In this document: positions 16,301-24,074 of the stretch, in pieces
Position numbering within the stretch: position 1 is the first letter of the stretch
Layout: every line of letters starts with the position of its first letter
DNA from: Fimenecus sp045594645
GTDB lineage: Bacteria > Bacillota > Clostridia > Oscillospirales > Acutalibacteraceae
NCBI GenBank assembly: GCA_045594645.1
Contig: JAZNYY010000069.1
Location: 1 to 43,878 of the forward strand
DNA: 43,878 bases
Direction: 5' to 3'
Notes under the pieces: model-generated
What the model was told of the DNA's origin: nothing
Databases searched by the model: none
What the model saw: the letters and a program-made list of their open reading frames with translations, nothing else
Translations under genes and position numbers: made by a program

Positions 16301-19209
16301 TTTGCTGAATAAAGTGTATAATCAGCTTCAAGAGAGCTTGAACCGTCGTTAAGAATTTTACCCTTAAGGATATCGTATTCATCATAAATTGTTGGTTCAT
16401 ATACAAGATTTTCGGGCTGTGGCATTGCTTCTTCAAATTCGTCAAGGTCTTCGCCCTTTGCAGCATCTTCAGCAACTGTTGTGAAGGTGATGCCATCTAC
16501 AGAAGCATCTGTTGCAGTTGCTGTGATTTCTACATCACCAACCTCTTCATTTGTACGAAGAACAACAAGAGCCTTACCGTTAAACATCTGTACCTGAACA
16601 GTATTTTCACCTGTGAATACTGAAGACTGCTGGAATTTCTGTGTTGCAACCGGATCACCGTTGTCAACACCAACGAATACAGCCTCATTACCATTTAATG
16701 TGATATCAAGTGTTCCGTTATATGTGCTGTCAAAGTTTCCGTCAGCATCCTGTGCTGTGTATTCAATATATATGAAGCTGTCACCGTCAGCAGTGTAAGT
16801 TGTATTTGCAGCAGCCCAAGTTGTTGGAACAATCTTTGTTGCTGTAACTGCTGAAATTTCTTTTGTACCTACTGTATCAGTGATTTCATTTCCGTCTGCA
16901 TCATAAGCTTTAACTGAAATTTCACTGAAAGCTGAATGATTAACGTGGAACTGTGAGTAGAAATCGTTACCATCACCTGTGTAGAACTCGTCTGTAGTTA
17001 CATTTGAGTTGCTTGTTGTTTCTGTCCATGTTGGATATTTATGACCTGCATCAGTTGTTGTATATGATACCGTTGCAGATGCAATCACATTTCCATCACC
17101 AAGAAGCTCAATTCTTGCAGCATTACTGTAAACTGCTACATCAACATATCCGCTACTATCAACATAAAGCTCACTTGAATCCCATGTTCCGGGAACAAGG
17201 TGAAGAGTTGTTGAATGTTCATTCCACATACTTCTGTAGAGATAGTATGTATCCTTTGCAAAACCTGCTGTATCAATAATACCGAAGTATGATGAAACAG
17301 GAGAACCTGCACCACCATTACCTGTTGTATTGTTATATGGAGTAGGCTCACCAATATAGTCGAAGCCTGTCCATACATATTCACCTGAGTTCCAGTCATA
17401 AATAATTGTATTATACCAAGCTGCTGCAGCTACCTGACCCCAAGACACCTTACCTGTATCATAAGCATTGATATCGTAGTTAGAGTCAGCTGCACCTGTC
17501 ATTGTAAGAACTGAATTGTAATAAGCATTGCTGTAATGACCACGGGTTGTTATTGCAGAAGCTGTTTCTGTTCCAACGTATGGCATATCTGCACGACTGT
17601 CACTATTGCCTGTCATAAGACTAATCCAGTCAGCAGTATTATAGTTACCACCGATAACATCCATAAATCCATCAACAGCTGCTTTAGCACTATCTCCGGG
17701 GCCGTTGTTACCCTGACAAATAGGTCTTGTAGGGTCAAGCTCATCAATTATTGTCTGCATATTCTGTGCGATTGTTGTGAAATCACCAGTTGAAGCACCT
17801 TCATTAAGCTCGTTACCAACGTCCCAGATTACATTTGATGGGTCGTTACGGTCACGCTTAACTGTCTGTGTAACAACAAATTCGTACCACATCTGGTCTG
17901 CCTCTGCATTAAGGATACCGTTTGTTGCTGTGTCAATTACTTCATCAAAATATACACTGAAGTCGTTTGTGTTACTATTCTTTGCGGTATCCCATCCGTC
18001 AAAGAATTCGTCCATAACGAGCATACCCATCTCATTACAGATATCCATAAATACGTCGGATGGTGAACCGTGAGAAGTACGGATTGTGTTACAACCCATA
18101 TCCTTCAGAATCATTACCTGACGATAAATTGCATCATATTCCTGAGAAGCGCCGAGAGCACCCTGGTCGTGGTGCATACAAACGCCTTCTAATTTAACGT
18201 TCTTGCCATTGAGAGAGAAACCTGTGTCTGCATTCCATTCAAACCAACGATAACCATATTCTGTATCATAAGTATCAATTACAGTACCGTTTTCTGAAAC
18301 TGTTGTGCGAAGTGTGTAAAGGTATGGCGAGCCCAAATCCCAAGAATTCCAGAGAGTAGGATTTTCAAGTGAAGGAGTGAGCGTTACGTCCGTCTTTTCT
18401 CCTGCAATAGCAGTAACCTCTGCGGACGCAGCAGTACCCACCTCGGCACCTGAGGCGTCAAGGATTTGTGCAGTAACTGTTACTGCCTTGTCAACATCTG
18501 AATTTGTAAGAGTAATCTCTGCATTAACAGTACCATCTGCACCATTTGAACTTTCAAGGTTAGGTGTTGTTACATAAGTACCGTAAAGGTCAACGTGAAC
18601 CGGATTCACGATTGTCATTGTAACATCACGATAAATACCTGAACCTGAATACCAACGGCTTGACGGAAGCTGATGTTCAACCTTTACTGCAATGATATTC
18701 GCAGTTGTGCCGTTACATACGAGGTAATCAGTAATATCAAAAGAGAAACTATTGTAACCATAGTGGTTTTCGCCTACAAGAGTTCCGTTAACATATACAT
18801 ATGTATCCTTATATGAACCGTCAAAGTTAAGAATAACTGACTTATCTCTGCAAGCTGCCGGCATGGTGAATGTCTTTCTGTACCAGCCTGTACCACCGGG
18901 CAAGTTACCACTTTCAGCTTCTACTCCGCTTGAAAAGAAATCCTGCGAAATACTGAAATCATGAGGCAACTCAACGGTTTCCCAAGCTGAATCGTCGTAA
19001 GCCTTTAAATAAGCACTTGAATCATTGCCAAGCTGGAACTTCCAGTTGTTATTGAAGTCCAGCTCCATACGGTCATCAAATGTCACCTCTGCCGCACTCG
19101 CCTTAAACAAATCAGCGGGTAAAACAGCAAAGACCGACAGCACCATTACCGCTGTCAGCAAAATCGCCGTTGCTTTTTGCAAACCTTTTCCTTTTATTAA
19201 TTTTTTCAT
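10318..19209 (-). CDS. Giant secreted modular GH2 glycoside hydrolase with fibro-slime domain
   Basis: About 2,963 residues from ATG 19209, preceded by GGAGAAC. A signal peptide spans 1-41 (ends KASAA). Next come a GH2 sugar-binding domain (about 45-210), an Ig-like domain, and a TIM barrel with acid/base Glu467 in GNELNEG and likely nucleophile Glu548 in GTETAS; these make it a beta-galactosidase-type enzyme. Beta-rich modules follow, then four related repeats of about 155 residues starting near 983, 1144, 1301 and 1456 (each opening DGxYI), a FIVAR-like helical domain (1606-1670), and a fibro-slime domain (about 1935-2110, with GDDDVLVYIDGVLV and YIERGSTDSNCEI). A Pro/Thr then Asn/Thr linker (about 2770-2843), a beta domain and a terminal amphipathic helix (GFFAKLAGFFADIVEFFKNL) end it. 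No LPXTG sorting signal is visible. Its own strong promoter drives it and probably the RiPP genes after it. Confidence 0.92.
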   Translation of the reverse strand: MKKLIKGKGLQKATAILLTAVMVLSVFAVLPADLFKASAAEVTFDDRMELDFNNNWKFQLGNDSSAYLKAYDDSAWETVELPHDFSISQDFFSSGVEAESGNLPGGTGWYRKTFTMPAACRDKSVILNFDGSYKDTYVYVNGTLVGENHYGYNSFSFDITDYLVCNGTTANIIAVKVEHQLPSSRWYSGSGIYRDVTMTIVNPVHVDLYGTYVTTPNLESSNGADGTVNAEITLTNSDVDKAVTVTAQILDASGAEVGTAASAEVTAIAGEKTDVTLTPSLENPTLWNSWDLGSPYLYTLRTTVSENGTVIDTYDTEYGYRWFEWNADTGFSLNGKNVKLEGVCMHHDQGALGASQEYDAIYRQVMILKDMGCNTIRTSHGSPSDVFMDICNEMGMLVMDEFFDGWDTAKNSNTNDFSVYFDEVIDTATNGILNAEADQMWYEFVVTQTVKRDRNDPSNVIWDVGNELNEGASTGDFTTIAQNMQTIIDELDPTRPICQGNNGPGDSAKAAVDGFMDVIGGNYNTADWISLMTGNSDSRADMPYVGTETASAITTRGHYSNAYYNSVLTMTGAADSNYDINAYDTGKVSWGQVAAAAWYNTIIYDWNSGEYVWTGFDYIGEPTPYNNTTGNGGAGSPVSSYFGIIDTAGFAKDTYYLYRSMWNEHSTTLHLVPGTWDSSELYVDSSGYVDVAVYSNAARIELLGDGNVIASATVSYTTTDAGHKYPTWTETTSNSNVTTDEFYTGDGNDFYSQFHVNHSAFSEISVKAYDADGNEITDTVGTKEISAVTATKIVPTTWAAANTTYTADGDSFIYIEYTAQDADGNFDSTYNGTLDITLNGNEAVFVGVDNGDPVATQKFQQSSVFTGENTVQVQMFNGKALVVLRTNEEVGDVEITATATDASVDGITFTTVAEDAAKGEDLDEFEEAMPQPENLVYEPTIYDEYDILKGKILNDGSSSLEADYTLYSANPDGTTVTNMDIPDGWYIITGTDDNTGTYSSGVLTHETHSSGGFVSDGSTGVPAADSDAWYFEKVSSGKYYIYYEDANGDKQYLTISNNQIYVSTAPYTLNVTTDTAGNVTIGFGSTLLNYSGSTSQQVYYYSTGTNLKLYYVDESGDGSSNVTTTTTYTIEGQVTDSTELSSLEDGWYILKGAGWGNVSTGAITHTAHSSGGLQTDGTSATATPTTTDNVMWYFEKQSSGAYYIYYLNDSGVKQYMTLSSSTISISTSPQELTVAASGSTITIGASNGYYVDFCGNENCAQHVATWSSGTSIYVYKVNEETVSGGATSTTTVTQVTDTSSLDGEYIITGSDDQGAYTYGATTHTLKSGGLTPSNTTAPFTADENNTWIIEPTGDGYYYIYYTENGTNYYIVITDGNVTTSTTATKLTITSNGGTAVIGDSTNTYQLNYYGNSSSVISEWNPGTAITFYKVETVTTSADGVTMWLPSATTEVASPVENGEYVIYNNNYIAGLETATSGSYTGFERVAETPSNDVITTLKAYAYTFTLVDGTTNQYYIQNSEGKYITMGSGNGTVTLSDTAVALTVYGNSDGTVVIYNGSYVFDNFQDANNMFSCWSSTYSSASANQKMALYKNENSSVVDDVPAEKIDLYNALVEGIQHAPGTYSTASYNALFTALEEGYAVLENESATADEIANATTAINEAIAGLTIEYKYMPSTLYKYGYVPESDTPYNDGGNLFNTQTYASMEAIIRADDNLVSQIKTAIDYDGTNGTTWLDGEADTALDTAITAYAQIYSLSFTGAPIAGLSSVSDFQKTSWNVWTKTDTQGATETGDEGASVQGLFSALLVDGVPTDHADYSELPYGNVVDSRESFNTSAGISLTITANGAETTIDALPALQGISVHINDLFAKEEVLVDETDATQGYSKFYWDLSFPLVTTTNEYGINTFRYSSSSTEYVFQADFDDDTNTATAQLTPVEEWSINRDSKGTGIGFFPFNYQSGTTTYTGENAIYHYAFNFNTDFYIPSSGTYADGEDVIFNFSGDDDVLVYIDGVLVLDNGGLHGARAASINFTDATVSYQYAMDVTSGVVESTTENAVTYAYGDANTTANADELAALEKLNEVRTDGEYHTFSFYYIERGSTDSNCEIEFNLQQASEHVLLNDQTLVLDYGLPVEYYYVQSNDTITEEGKAATIEYLGILDANVEVNSVVTFSDPENLSKTFANDGNTLEVSGLKYGTANMTKDGYITYEPTTLQMTGRDFFYFCASITNDPTYASDTIYYQYERINFIPATTIYYEDNYGYGISFVDGTTTDGSDYGKWQTVGDESLFVDAMQAADLSGDSTANPYGNDPIYASADENDTKDYTQFSGFSAQMVTVNANNNTKNGGTNPTVEFEFTGTGFDVISVTDNTTGVFYVEIFDENGDRVGKRRVVDTYYGYSYGQIYLDADGNNTLEVTDTPAYKTNDGHATTTVTYYAVDGTTISTNVTYLDVSGNGYTETPTYYDADGNITETETENPAYAYAYAFGWIESADTVGLYQIPVIKINDLDYGTYSVVITPMYTAMFDHSFEDENQDGVDDTNCFNLYVDAIRIYDPAGKDDDIEDQFILQAYKDDDESYPNYVELKDMLIGADSLSKDAATQGVIFIDGIAALDNDLEKYKLAGPNNELYLAKDQAVAFEIWASQVPDEVQLGIKSVQGTPTFKLTYGENSGEKVVNSATEMNYVLNSFLPDGGKLTWSAVVVDGVPYYKTDTVVIQNSSVDDSILSITSMKWTFTGVGQYGHYEVTTNEEVQNLNLMSTDATIVNAYSMMAARNEDTDDGAEDVVPETPETPVTPETPVVPDASDDDVTDNEEVKDNNADENTNNNTNSNANTNTNVNTDTDSDTENQVVVNEPITVTVTTSTDVTELIIRDEKGNVITPEELECVIETIDNKEVKVWTITLAESESGTYTYSVIGEFEDGTVEEQEEITITVTAPEEDEGFFAKLAGFFADIVEFFKNLIAKIDIA

Positions 19210-19298
19210 AAACAGTTCTCCTCTCTCTTCGCCTGCATCAATTAAAAATTGACGCTTGGCAGGAAATGTGTTCATTTTTTAAAATATTTAATCAGTTT

Positions 19299-19343
19299 AT
19301 TGTACACCCAAATTTCATTTATGTCAAGGTAATCGCCTTGTCA
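19299..19343 (-). promoter_or_regulatory. Strong promoter of the giant GH2 gene overlapped by a palindrome
   Basis: On the minus strand TTGACA (19322-19327), a 17-bp spacer and TACAAT (19299-19304) form a near-consensus sigma-A promoter. A 22-bp imperfect palindrome, TGACAAGG-N6-CCTTGACA (19322-19343), covers the -35 box and would suit a repressor. Confidence 0.82.
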
Positions 19344-19346
19344 CTT

Positions 19347-19375
19347 TATACAAAAAACTGTTTACTTTTTGTATA
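19347..19375. repeat. Perfect inverted repeat upstream of the giant gene promoter
   Basis: TATACAAAAA and TTTTTGTATA form a 10-bp perfect inverted repeat around nine bases, just past the stop of the ABC gene. It lacks a clean T tail on the minus strand, so it is a weak terminator at best. An operator is the other possibility. Confidence 0.5.
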
Positions 19376-19382
19376 TTAAGTT

Positions 19383-21110
19383 TTAATTTATAACTGAATT
19401 CTCTGTAATACCGCCGTCACTCTCAACCTTAAAAATTCTATCACAGTATTTAAGCATACTCTCGCGGTGAGTAGTAAAAATACAGATTTTCGACGGATTT
19501 GCAATCATTATGTTTTCAAGAACTCTCTTTTCTGTTTCTGCGTCAAGAGCAGAAGTAGCTTCGTCCATTAAAAGAAGCATTGCATCCTTTAAAAGCGCTC
19601 TTGCAATTGCAATCCTCTGCAACTGACCTTGCGAAAAGTTATTTCCTTGCTCGGTAACGGAGGTATCAAGCCCCTGCGGCAAAGAATTCACAAGTTCTGT
19701 AAGTGCCGCCGCCTCTATTACATTATATAACTCTTCATCGGTGGCGTCAGGCTTGACTGCAACAAGATTTTCTCTGATAGTGCCCGAAAATATGTTAATC
19801 CCCTGAGGAACATACGAACAAAAACGACGTGTACTGTCAGAAACATTGATTTTCTCGCCATCAGAAGCTTCAAGCCATATTTCACCCTTGGTGGCAGATA
19901 AAATCCCAAGAAAAAGTTTTAAGAGTGTGGTTTTACCCTCTCCCGACGGTCCTACAAGCGCAACTGTTTCGCCCGAGTTCACCTTAAAGGTCGCATTGTG
20001 AATAACATTTTCTTCGCCGTCCTTATATTTGAAGGAAACATCGTTTAAAGAAACACTTACGCCCGTATTCTTTGATTTTTCAAGAATTCTGATTGCTTTT
20101 TCTTTCTCTTTATCTTCTTCCTTTGCTATGGCAGTAAGCTCCATTACCCTGCCCGCCGAAGTGGCGATAGAAATTGCATTCGGAACAAGAGATGCCAACG
20201 AGCTGAAAGACGATGTCAGAAGTCCCGAAAGTTGAATAAACAAGGTCATTGTGCCAAACGTGATTGCGCCTTGCCAAAGTCTGTAAACACCCCAGCCGTA
20301 GCAACCGTATGACACAACAAGTCCTGAAAGAGACAGACAAAGTGTCATTAAAATGCTGAATTTATCATAAGAAAGCTTCGTATTTCGATAACTTTCAAGA
20401 ACTGTCCTAAAATTATTTATATAATCTTTTGTAAGGTCAAACGCCTTGATAGTCAAAAGATTTTGCACGGATTCTTCTGAATATGATAAAATTTTACCGT
20501 TAAGTTCGCGACTCTGCTTGCTGTATTTTCTTATGGTTTTAATGAGAAATCTTGAAGAAAAGAAGAGCAATGGCGCACTCGCAAGGGCAATCAGTGCCAT
20601 TGTCTTGTCATAATATAACACAATTGCCAAAGCGCCCAAAAACTGAACTGTACGGGTAATCACATTGGGTATAAAGGTAATCACCGCACTTGAAATTGTC
20701 TGCACATCACTTTCAAGACGATTCAGCAAATCGCCCGAATGAAAGCGTGAAATATCTTCCCACTCGGCACTCACAACATGAGAAAAAATATCCTCTCTTA
20801 TTTCATTGCTTGTGCGACTGCTAACCGAAGCAGTAACATAAGAGGTTAACGCCTGAAAAACATGTTGAAATACAGCAAGGCCTATTGCAAGCACGCCATA
20901 TAATAAAATCGTTTCATTTTCTCTGCCAACAACCGCATCTATAAGGTATTTTGCCGCAATGGTAACTCCCAACGACATAGCCGTAGCCACTAACCCTAAA
21001 AAGACATAGAGAAACATAGCGAACTTGTATTTTCTCACATAAGAAAATATCCACCGCCATTCGACCGCCATATTTCGCAGTATTTTTCCAAAATCTTCGT
21101 TTCTCTTCAT
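19383..21110 (-). CDS. ABC exporter, fused membrane and ATPase domains
   Basis: A 575-residue half-transporter. Residues about 30-310 hold the six-helix exporter domain; residues about 345-560 are the ATPase, with Walker A GPSGEGKTT, signature NFSQGQLQRIAIA and Walker B LLLMDEATSALD. No N-terminal C39 peptidase is present, so it would not cut a leader by itself. It is encoded just after the two kinase-like genes (3-nt gap) and before the giant GH2 and the RiPP genes. Export of the modified peptide or of a polysaccharide/lipid precursor are both possible. Confidence 0.92.
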   Translation of the reverse strand: MKRNEDFGKILRNMAVEWRWIFSYVRKYKFAMFLYVFLGLVATAMSLGVTIAAKYLIDAVVGRENETILLYGVLAIGLAVFQHVFQALTSYVTASVSSRTSNEIREDIFSHVVSAEWEDISRFHSGDLLNRLESDVQTISSAVITFIPNVITRTVQFLGALAIVLYYDKTMALIALASAPLLFFSSRFLIKTIRKYSKQSRELNGKILSYSEESVQNLLTIKAFDLTKDYINNFRTVLESYRNTKLSYDKFSILMTLCLSLSGLVVSYGCYGWGVYRLWQGAITFGTMTLFIQLSGLLTSSFSSLASLVPNAISIATSAGRVMELTAIAKEEDKEKEKAIRILEKSKNTGVSVSLNDVSFKYKDGEENVIHNATFKVNSGETVALVGPSGEGKTTLLKLFLGILSATKGEIWLEASDGEKINVSDSTRRFCSYVPQGINIFSGTIRENLVAVKPDATDEELYNVIEAAALTELVNSLPQGLDTSVTEQGNNFSQGQLQRIAIARALLKDAMLLLMDEATSALDAETEKRVLENIMIANPSKICIFTTHRESMLKYCDRIFKVESDGGITENSVIN

Positions 21111-21113
21111 TAT

Positions 21114-22553
21114 TTACCTTCTGTGTTTTTTCTTTTTGCCGTAACCATAACCGTAGCCATATCCATAAGATTTGTAGCCGTAACCATAACTCGAATGTGC
21201 AGTTTCAACCCCGTTGAGCACACAACCGAGAATTTTAATATCGGTTGACATAAGGTTATTCAAACCACTCTGGATTTTTGAAATTCTTACTGTGTCCTGA
21301 AGAACTACATAAAATGCCGCATCCGCCGCCTGAGCAAAGAAAAGTGCGTCAGAAACAAGTCCGCAGGGTGGCGTGTCAACAAGGACTACATCGAAATCGT
21401 CTTTTACAGAATCAAAAACCTCTTTTGCATAAACAGAGTTCATATATTTAAAATGTTTTCCGTTTTCAGTATTGAAAATCATAAAGTAAATTCCGTAATT
21501 TCTGAGAAAAGCAATTTTGTATTCTGTAGTTACAGTCTCATATTCAAGGCAATCGGGATTTATTCCCAGAAGCGCCGCTACACTTGGGTTACGAAGGTCA
21601 CCGTCAACAAGAAGTACTTTTTTGCCATAATCCGACAACGCCAAAGCAAGATTTGTAACAGCAGTTGTTTTGCCTTCTCCGGGAGCAGTACTTGTACCGA
21701 TAATAACTTTGTCACCATTCAAAGCGTTATTGAAAACATTTCTAAACACCCTGAACGACTCGCGGAAGGCTACATCAATTTTTCCGTTAGTATAAAGCAC
21801 CGCGCGGTCAACACTTCTTGTGTGTTTCTTAAAAACAACATGAGGAATTGTACCGATAGCTTCATATCCCAATTTTTCTTTTACATCCGACTTGCGTTGA
21901 ACAGTCTTTCTCAGATAAGCATATAAAATAATAATTCCGCATCCCAAGGCAAAGCCATTTAACGCCGCCATAGCCACATCTTTCATATAATCCATAGTGT
22001 TTGACGGCTCTGTGGGAACAATGGGGCTTGTGATTATTTCAAATTTAATATTACCCACCGCATATTTAGCAACCGACGGATAATTTTCAATTACCGAATT
22101 GAGCACATCATAGGTCATCTGAGGATTTGTGCCCGTAGCTGAAAGAGTAAACATATTTGAACCCTCTACCGCCGTTGCACTCAACGTTGCGGGGAGCCTT
22201 GTAATATCCAAATCTTCACAAACGGCATCCTGAAGCAGATTACTTGAAAGAATAAGCGGGAATGTTTCTGTCAGCTGATTTGCAGTTGCGGAGTCATAGT
22301 AGAAAGAATAAACTGATACTCCACCCATTGACGAAGAAGCATTCTGAGTGCTGACAGTAAAAGTCGCCTGTGCGGTATATTTAGGCACATAGCTTGTGTA
22401 TTCTTTTACGAAAACTACTCCGCCAAAAAGAAGCGCAAGCACAATGCAAAGCACACCAAGTTTTCTAGCGCCTTTTATAATTTCGCTCAGGTTTATCTCA
22501 ATGCCTTTATCTGTCTCTGAATATGATTTGTTTTTATTTCCTGTCTGTTCCAT
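21114..22553 (-). CDS. Wzz/BY-kinase-like tyrosine autokinase with Tyr/Gly tail
   Basis: Start at ATG 22553 (MEQTGNKNKS), with AAAGGA upstream; 479 residues. An N-terminal Wzz-like periplasmic region is bounded by two membrane helices (near 35-55 and 190-215). The cytoplasmic ATPase follows, with Walker A APGEGKTTAV, Walker A' VLLVDGDLRNP and Walker B VVLVDTPP. It ends in a Tyr/Gly-rich tail (YGYGYGYGK). Such kinases autophosphorylate their Tyr tail and control polysaccharide chain export. No glycosyltransferase or polymerase lies in this window, which is unusual for the family. Confidence 0.9.
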   Translation of the reverse strand: MEQTGNKNKSYSETDKGIEINLSEIIKGARKLGVLCIVLALLFGGVVFVKEYTSYVPKYTAQATFTVSTQNASSSMGGVSVYSFYYDSATANQLTETFPLILSSNLLQDAVCEDLDITRLPATLSATAVEGSNMFTLSATGTNPQMTYDVLNSVIENYPSVAKYAVGNIKFEIITSPIVPTEPSNTMDYMKDVAMAALNGFALGCGIIILYAYLRKTVQRKSDVKEKLGYEAIGTIPHVVFKKHTRSVDRAVLYTNGKIDVAFRESFRVFRNVFNNALNGDKVIIGTSTAPGEGKTTAVTNLALALSDYGKKVLLVDGDLRNPSVAALLGINPDCLEYETVTTEYKIAFLRNYGIYFMIFNTENGKHFKYMNSVYAKEVFDSVKDDFDVVLVDTPPCGLVSDALFFAQAADAAFYVVLQDTVRISKIQSGLNNLMSTDIKILGCVLNGVETAHSSYGYGYKSYGYGYGYGYGKKKKHRR

Positions 22554-22570
22554 AAAACATTCCTTTATTT

Positions 22571-24070
22571 TCAATTAGAATAATCTTCGTCATCTGAATA
22601 TTCGCTCATATAAGGGCTTGCATACTTACTGTATTTTTCATATTTTCCATATTTACCATACTTACCATATTTACCATAGCGCTTGCCATAATAATATCCG
22701 CCTTCATCCGCACCCTTCATTCTGAAAAAAGAGAATTCAGGATAAATGTCATTGAGTACGCAACCTGCAAGTTTTCCGCCCACATCTTCAATAGTTGCAA
22801 CAGCATCGTTTATTGCCGCGGTATATGCAGTGTCCGTTCTGACAACCACAACGGCTTCATCGGCAATCTTCACCATATCCGTAACATAAGCGTCAACATA
22901 CAAAGGTGCCGTATCGAGAATCACATAATCAACCTGCTCACTGAAAGCATCAATCACAAGAGACAATTTTCCGTTTTCTATCCATTCGTTATAATTATCG
23001 CAAGGTGCAGTATTAAGGGCAAGATAAAGAGATGTATACTTGTATCTTCTCAATTGAAAATCACTGCTTTTGAGTGTTCCGTTCATAAGACTGCTGAACT
23101 CAGACTTTTCACTGTACTTTTTGTCGAAGATTTTATAAAGAGCCGGTTTTTTACAGTCTATGTCAACAAGAATTACTCTGTGACCGCGGTCTGCCAATGA
23201 AATTGCAATATTTGAAGCTATTGTTGACTTACCTTCATTCTCGGCAACGCTTGTAACAGCAAACACCTTTGAACCGTTACGGCGCTTTATATGTTCAAGC
23301 TTTGCAGAGATTTTATGATAATTCTCTACAAATTTAAGACTTATAAATGCATTGTTGTGAATGAGCAACGCTTTTTTGTTTTTTTTCAAACGGTCTTTAA
23401 TGCTGAGTTGCTTTTTCTCATGGGGAACAGTTCCCAGAAGCTTTACATCAACCTTATTTTTGAAGTCGTCCTCATTTTTTACTGTGTCACGAACAACTGA
23501 TAAAACCACAATAATGCCTGCCACAACCAAGGCGCAGACTGCCGCCACAAGAAGACGATTTACAGTTGAAACACTGTTTGATGGCTCGTGAGGAACCTCA
23601 GGCATACTCAACACACTGATAACAACATTGTCGAAAACGCTTTCAGAAATCTGGGGATATGCCTCAATGACTGCGCAAAGAAGCTCATATGATTTCTGCG
23701 GACTTTCACTTGCTACTTTTAGACTTATAAAATTTGTGCCATCGTGCACTAAGGCTTCCAATTTGCCGTCAAAGCTTTCAGCGCCTGTAATTTCATTTGC
23801 CTTGCTTTTAACGGAAGGTTCTACAAGCACTCTCGCAATAATCTCTGTCATTTCAACTGAAACAGAAAACAGAGAATACGAGCCCGTCGAGGAGCTTTTT
23901 GCATTTACCACAAGAGTTGCGCTTGCTGTATATTCAGGTGTATAGACACTTCTTGTGGCTATAAAAACACCCATAAGACCAATAAGCGCCGCCATAAAAA
24001 TTACCCAGGCATTTTTTATAAGGTCCCGCAAAATACTATGTAATTCAATTTTGTATTTAAAAATATCCAT
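22571..24070 (-). CDS. Second Wzz/BY-kinase-like protein with YGK repeat tail
   Basis: A 499-residue paralogue of the previous gene. Two helices flank a Wzz-like extracellular domain. The ATPase has Walker A AENEGKSTIASN, Walker A' VILVDIDCKKP and Walker B YVILDTAPL. The C terminus is a run of YGK units followed by KYASPYMSEYSDDEDYSN. It starts four bases after the Ig-like gene stop; its ribosome binding site (TAGGTTAG) is weak, so coupled translation is likely. The two kinases may form a hetero-complex. Confidence 0.9.
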   Translation of the reverse strand: MDIFKYKIELHSILRDLIKNAWVIFMAALIGLMGVFIATRSVYTPEYTASATLVVNAKSSSTGSYSLFSVSVEMTEIIARVLVEPSVKSKANEITGAESFDGKLEALVHDGTNFISLKVASESPQKSYELLCAVIEAYPQISESVFDNVVISVLSMPEVPHEPSNSVSTVNRLLVAAVCALVVAGIIVVLSVVRDTVKNEDDFKNKVDVKLLGTVPHEKKQLSIKDRLKKNKKALLIHNNAFISLKFVENYHKISAKLEHIKRRNGSKVFAVTSVAENEGKSTIASNIAISLADRGHRVILVDIDCKKPALYKIFDKKYSEKSEFSSLMNGTLKSSDFQLRRYKYTSLYLALNTAPCDNYNEWIENGKLSLVIDAFSEQVDYVILDTAPLYVDAYVTDMVKIADEAVVVVRTDTAYTAAINDAVATIEDVGGKLAGCVLNDIYPEFSFFRMKGADEGGYYYGKRYGKYGKYGKYGKYEKYSKYASPYMSEYSDDEDYSN

Positions 24071-24074
24071 AAAA

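Noticed and set aside
10500..19250. Many open frames opposite or in other frames of the giant GH2 gene
   Set aside because: They reflect the biased composition of a long Thr/Asp/Asn-rich coding region; none has a family pattern or a credible start.
19383..21110. Bacteriocin exporter with built-in leader peptidase
   Set aside because: The N terminus goes directly into the membrane domain; no C39 Cys-His peptidase is present, and the precursor lacks an obvious double-Gly site.
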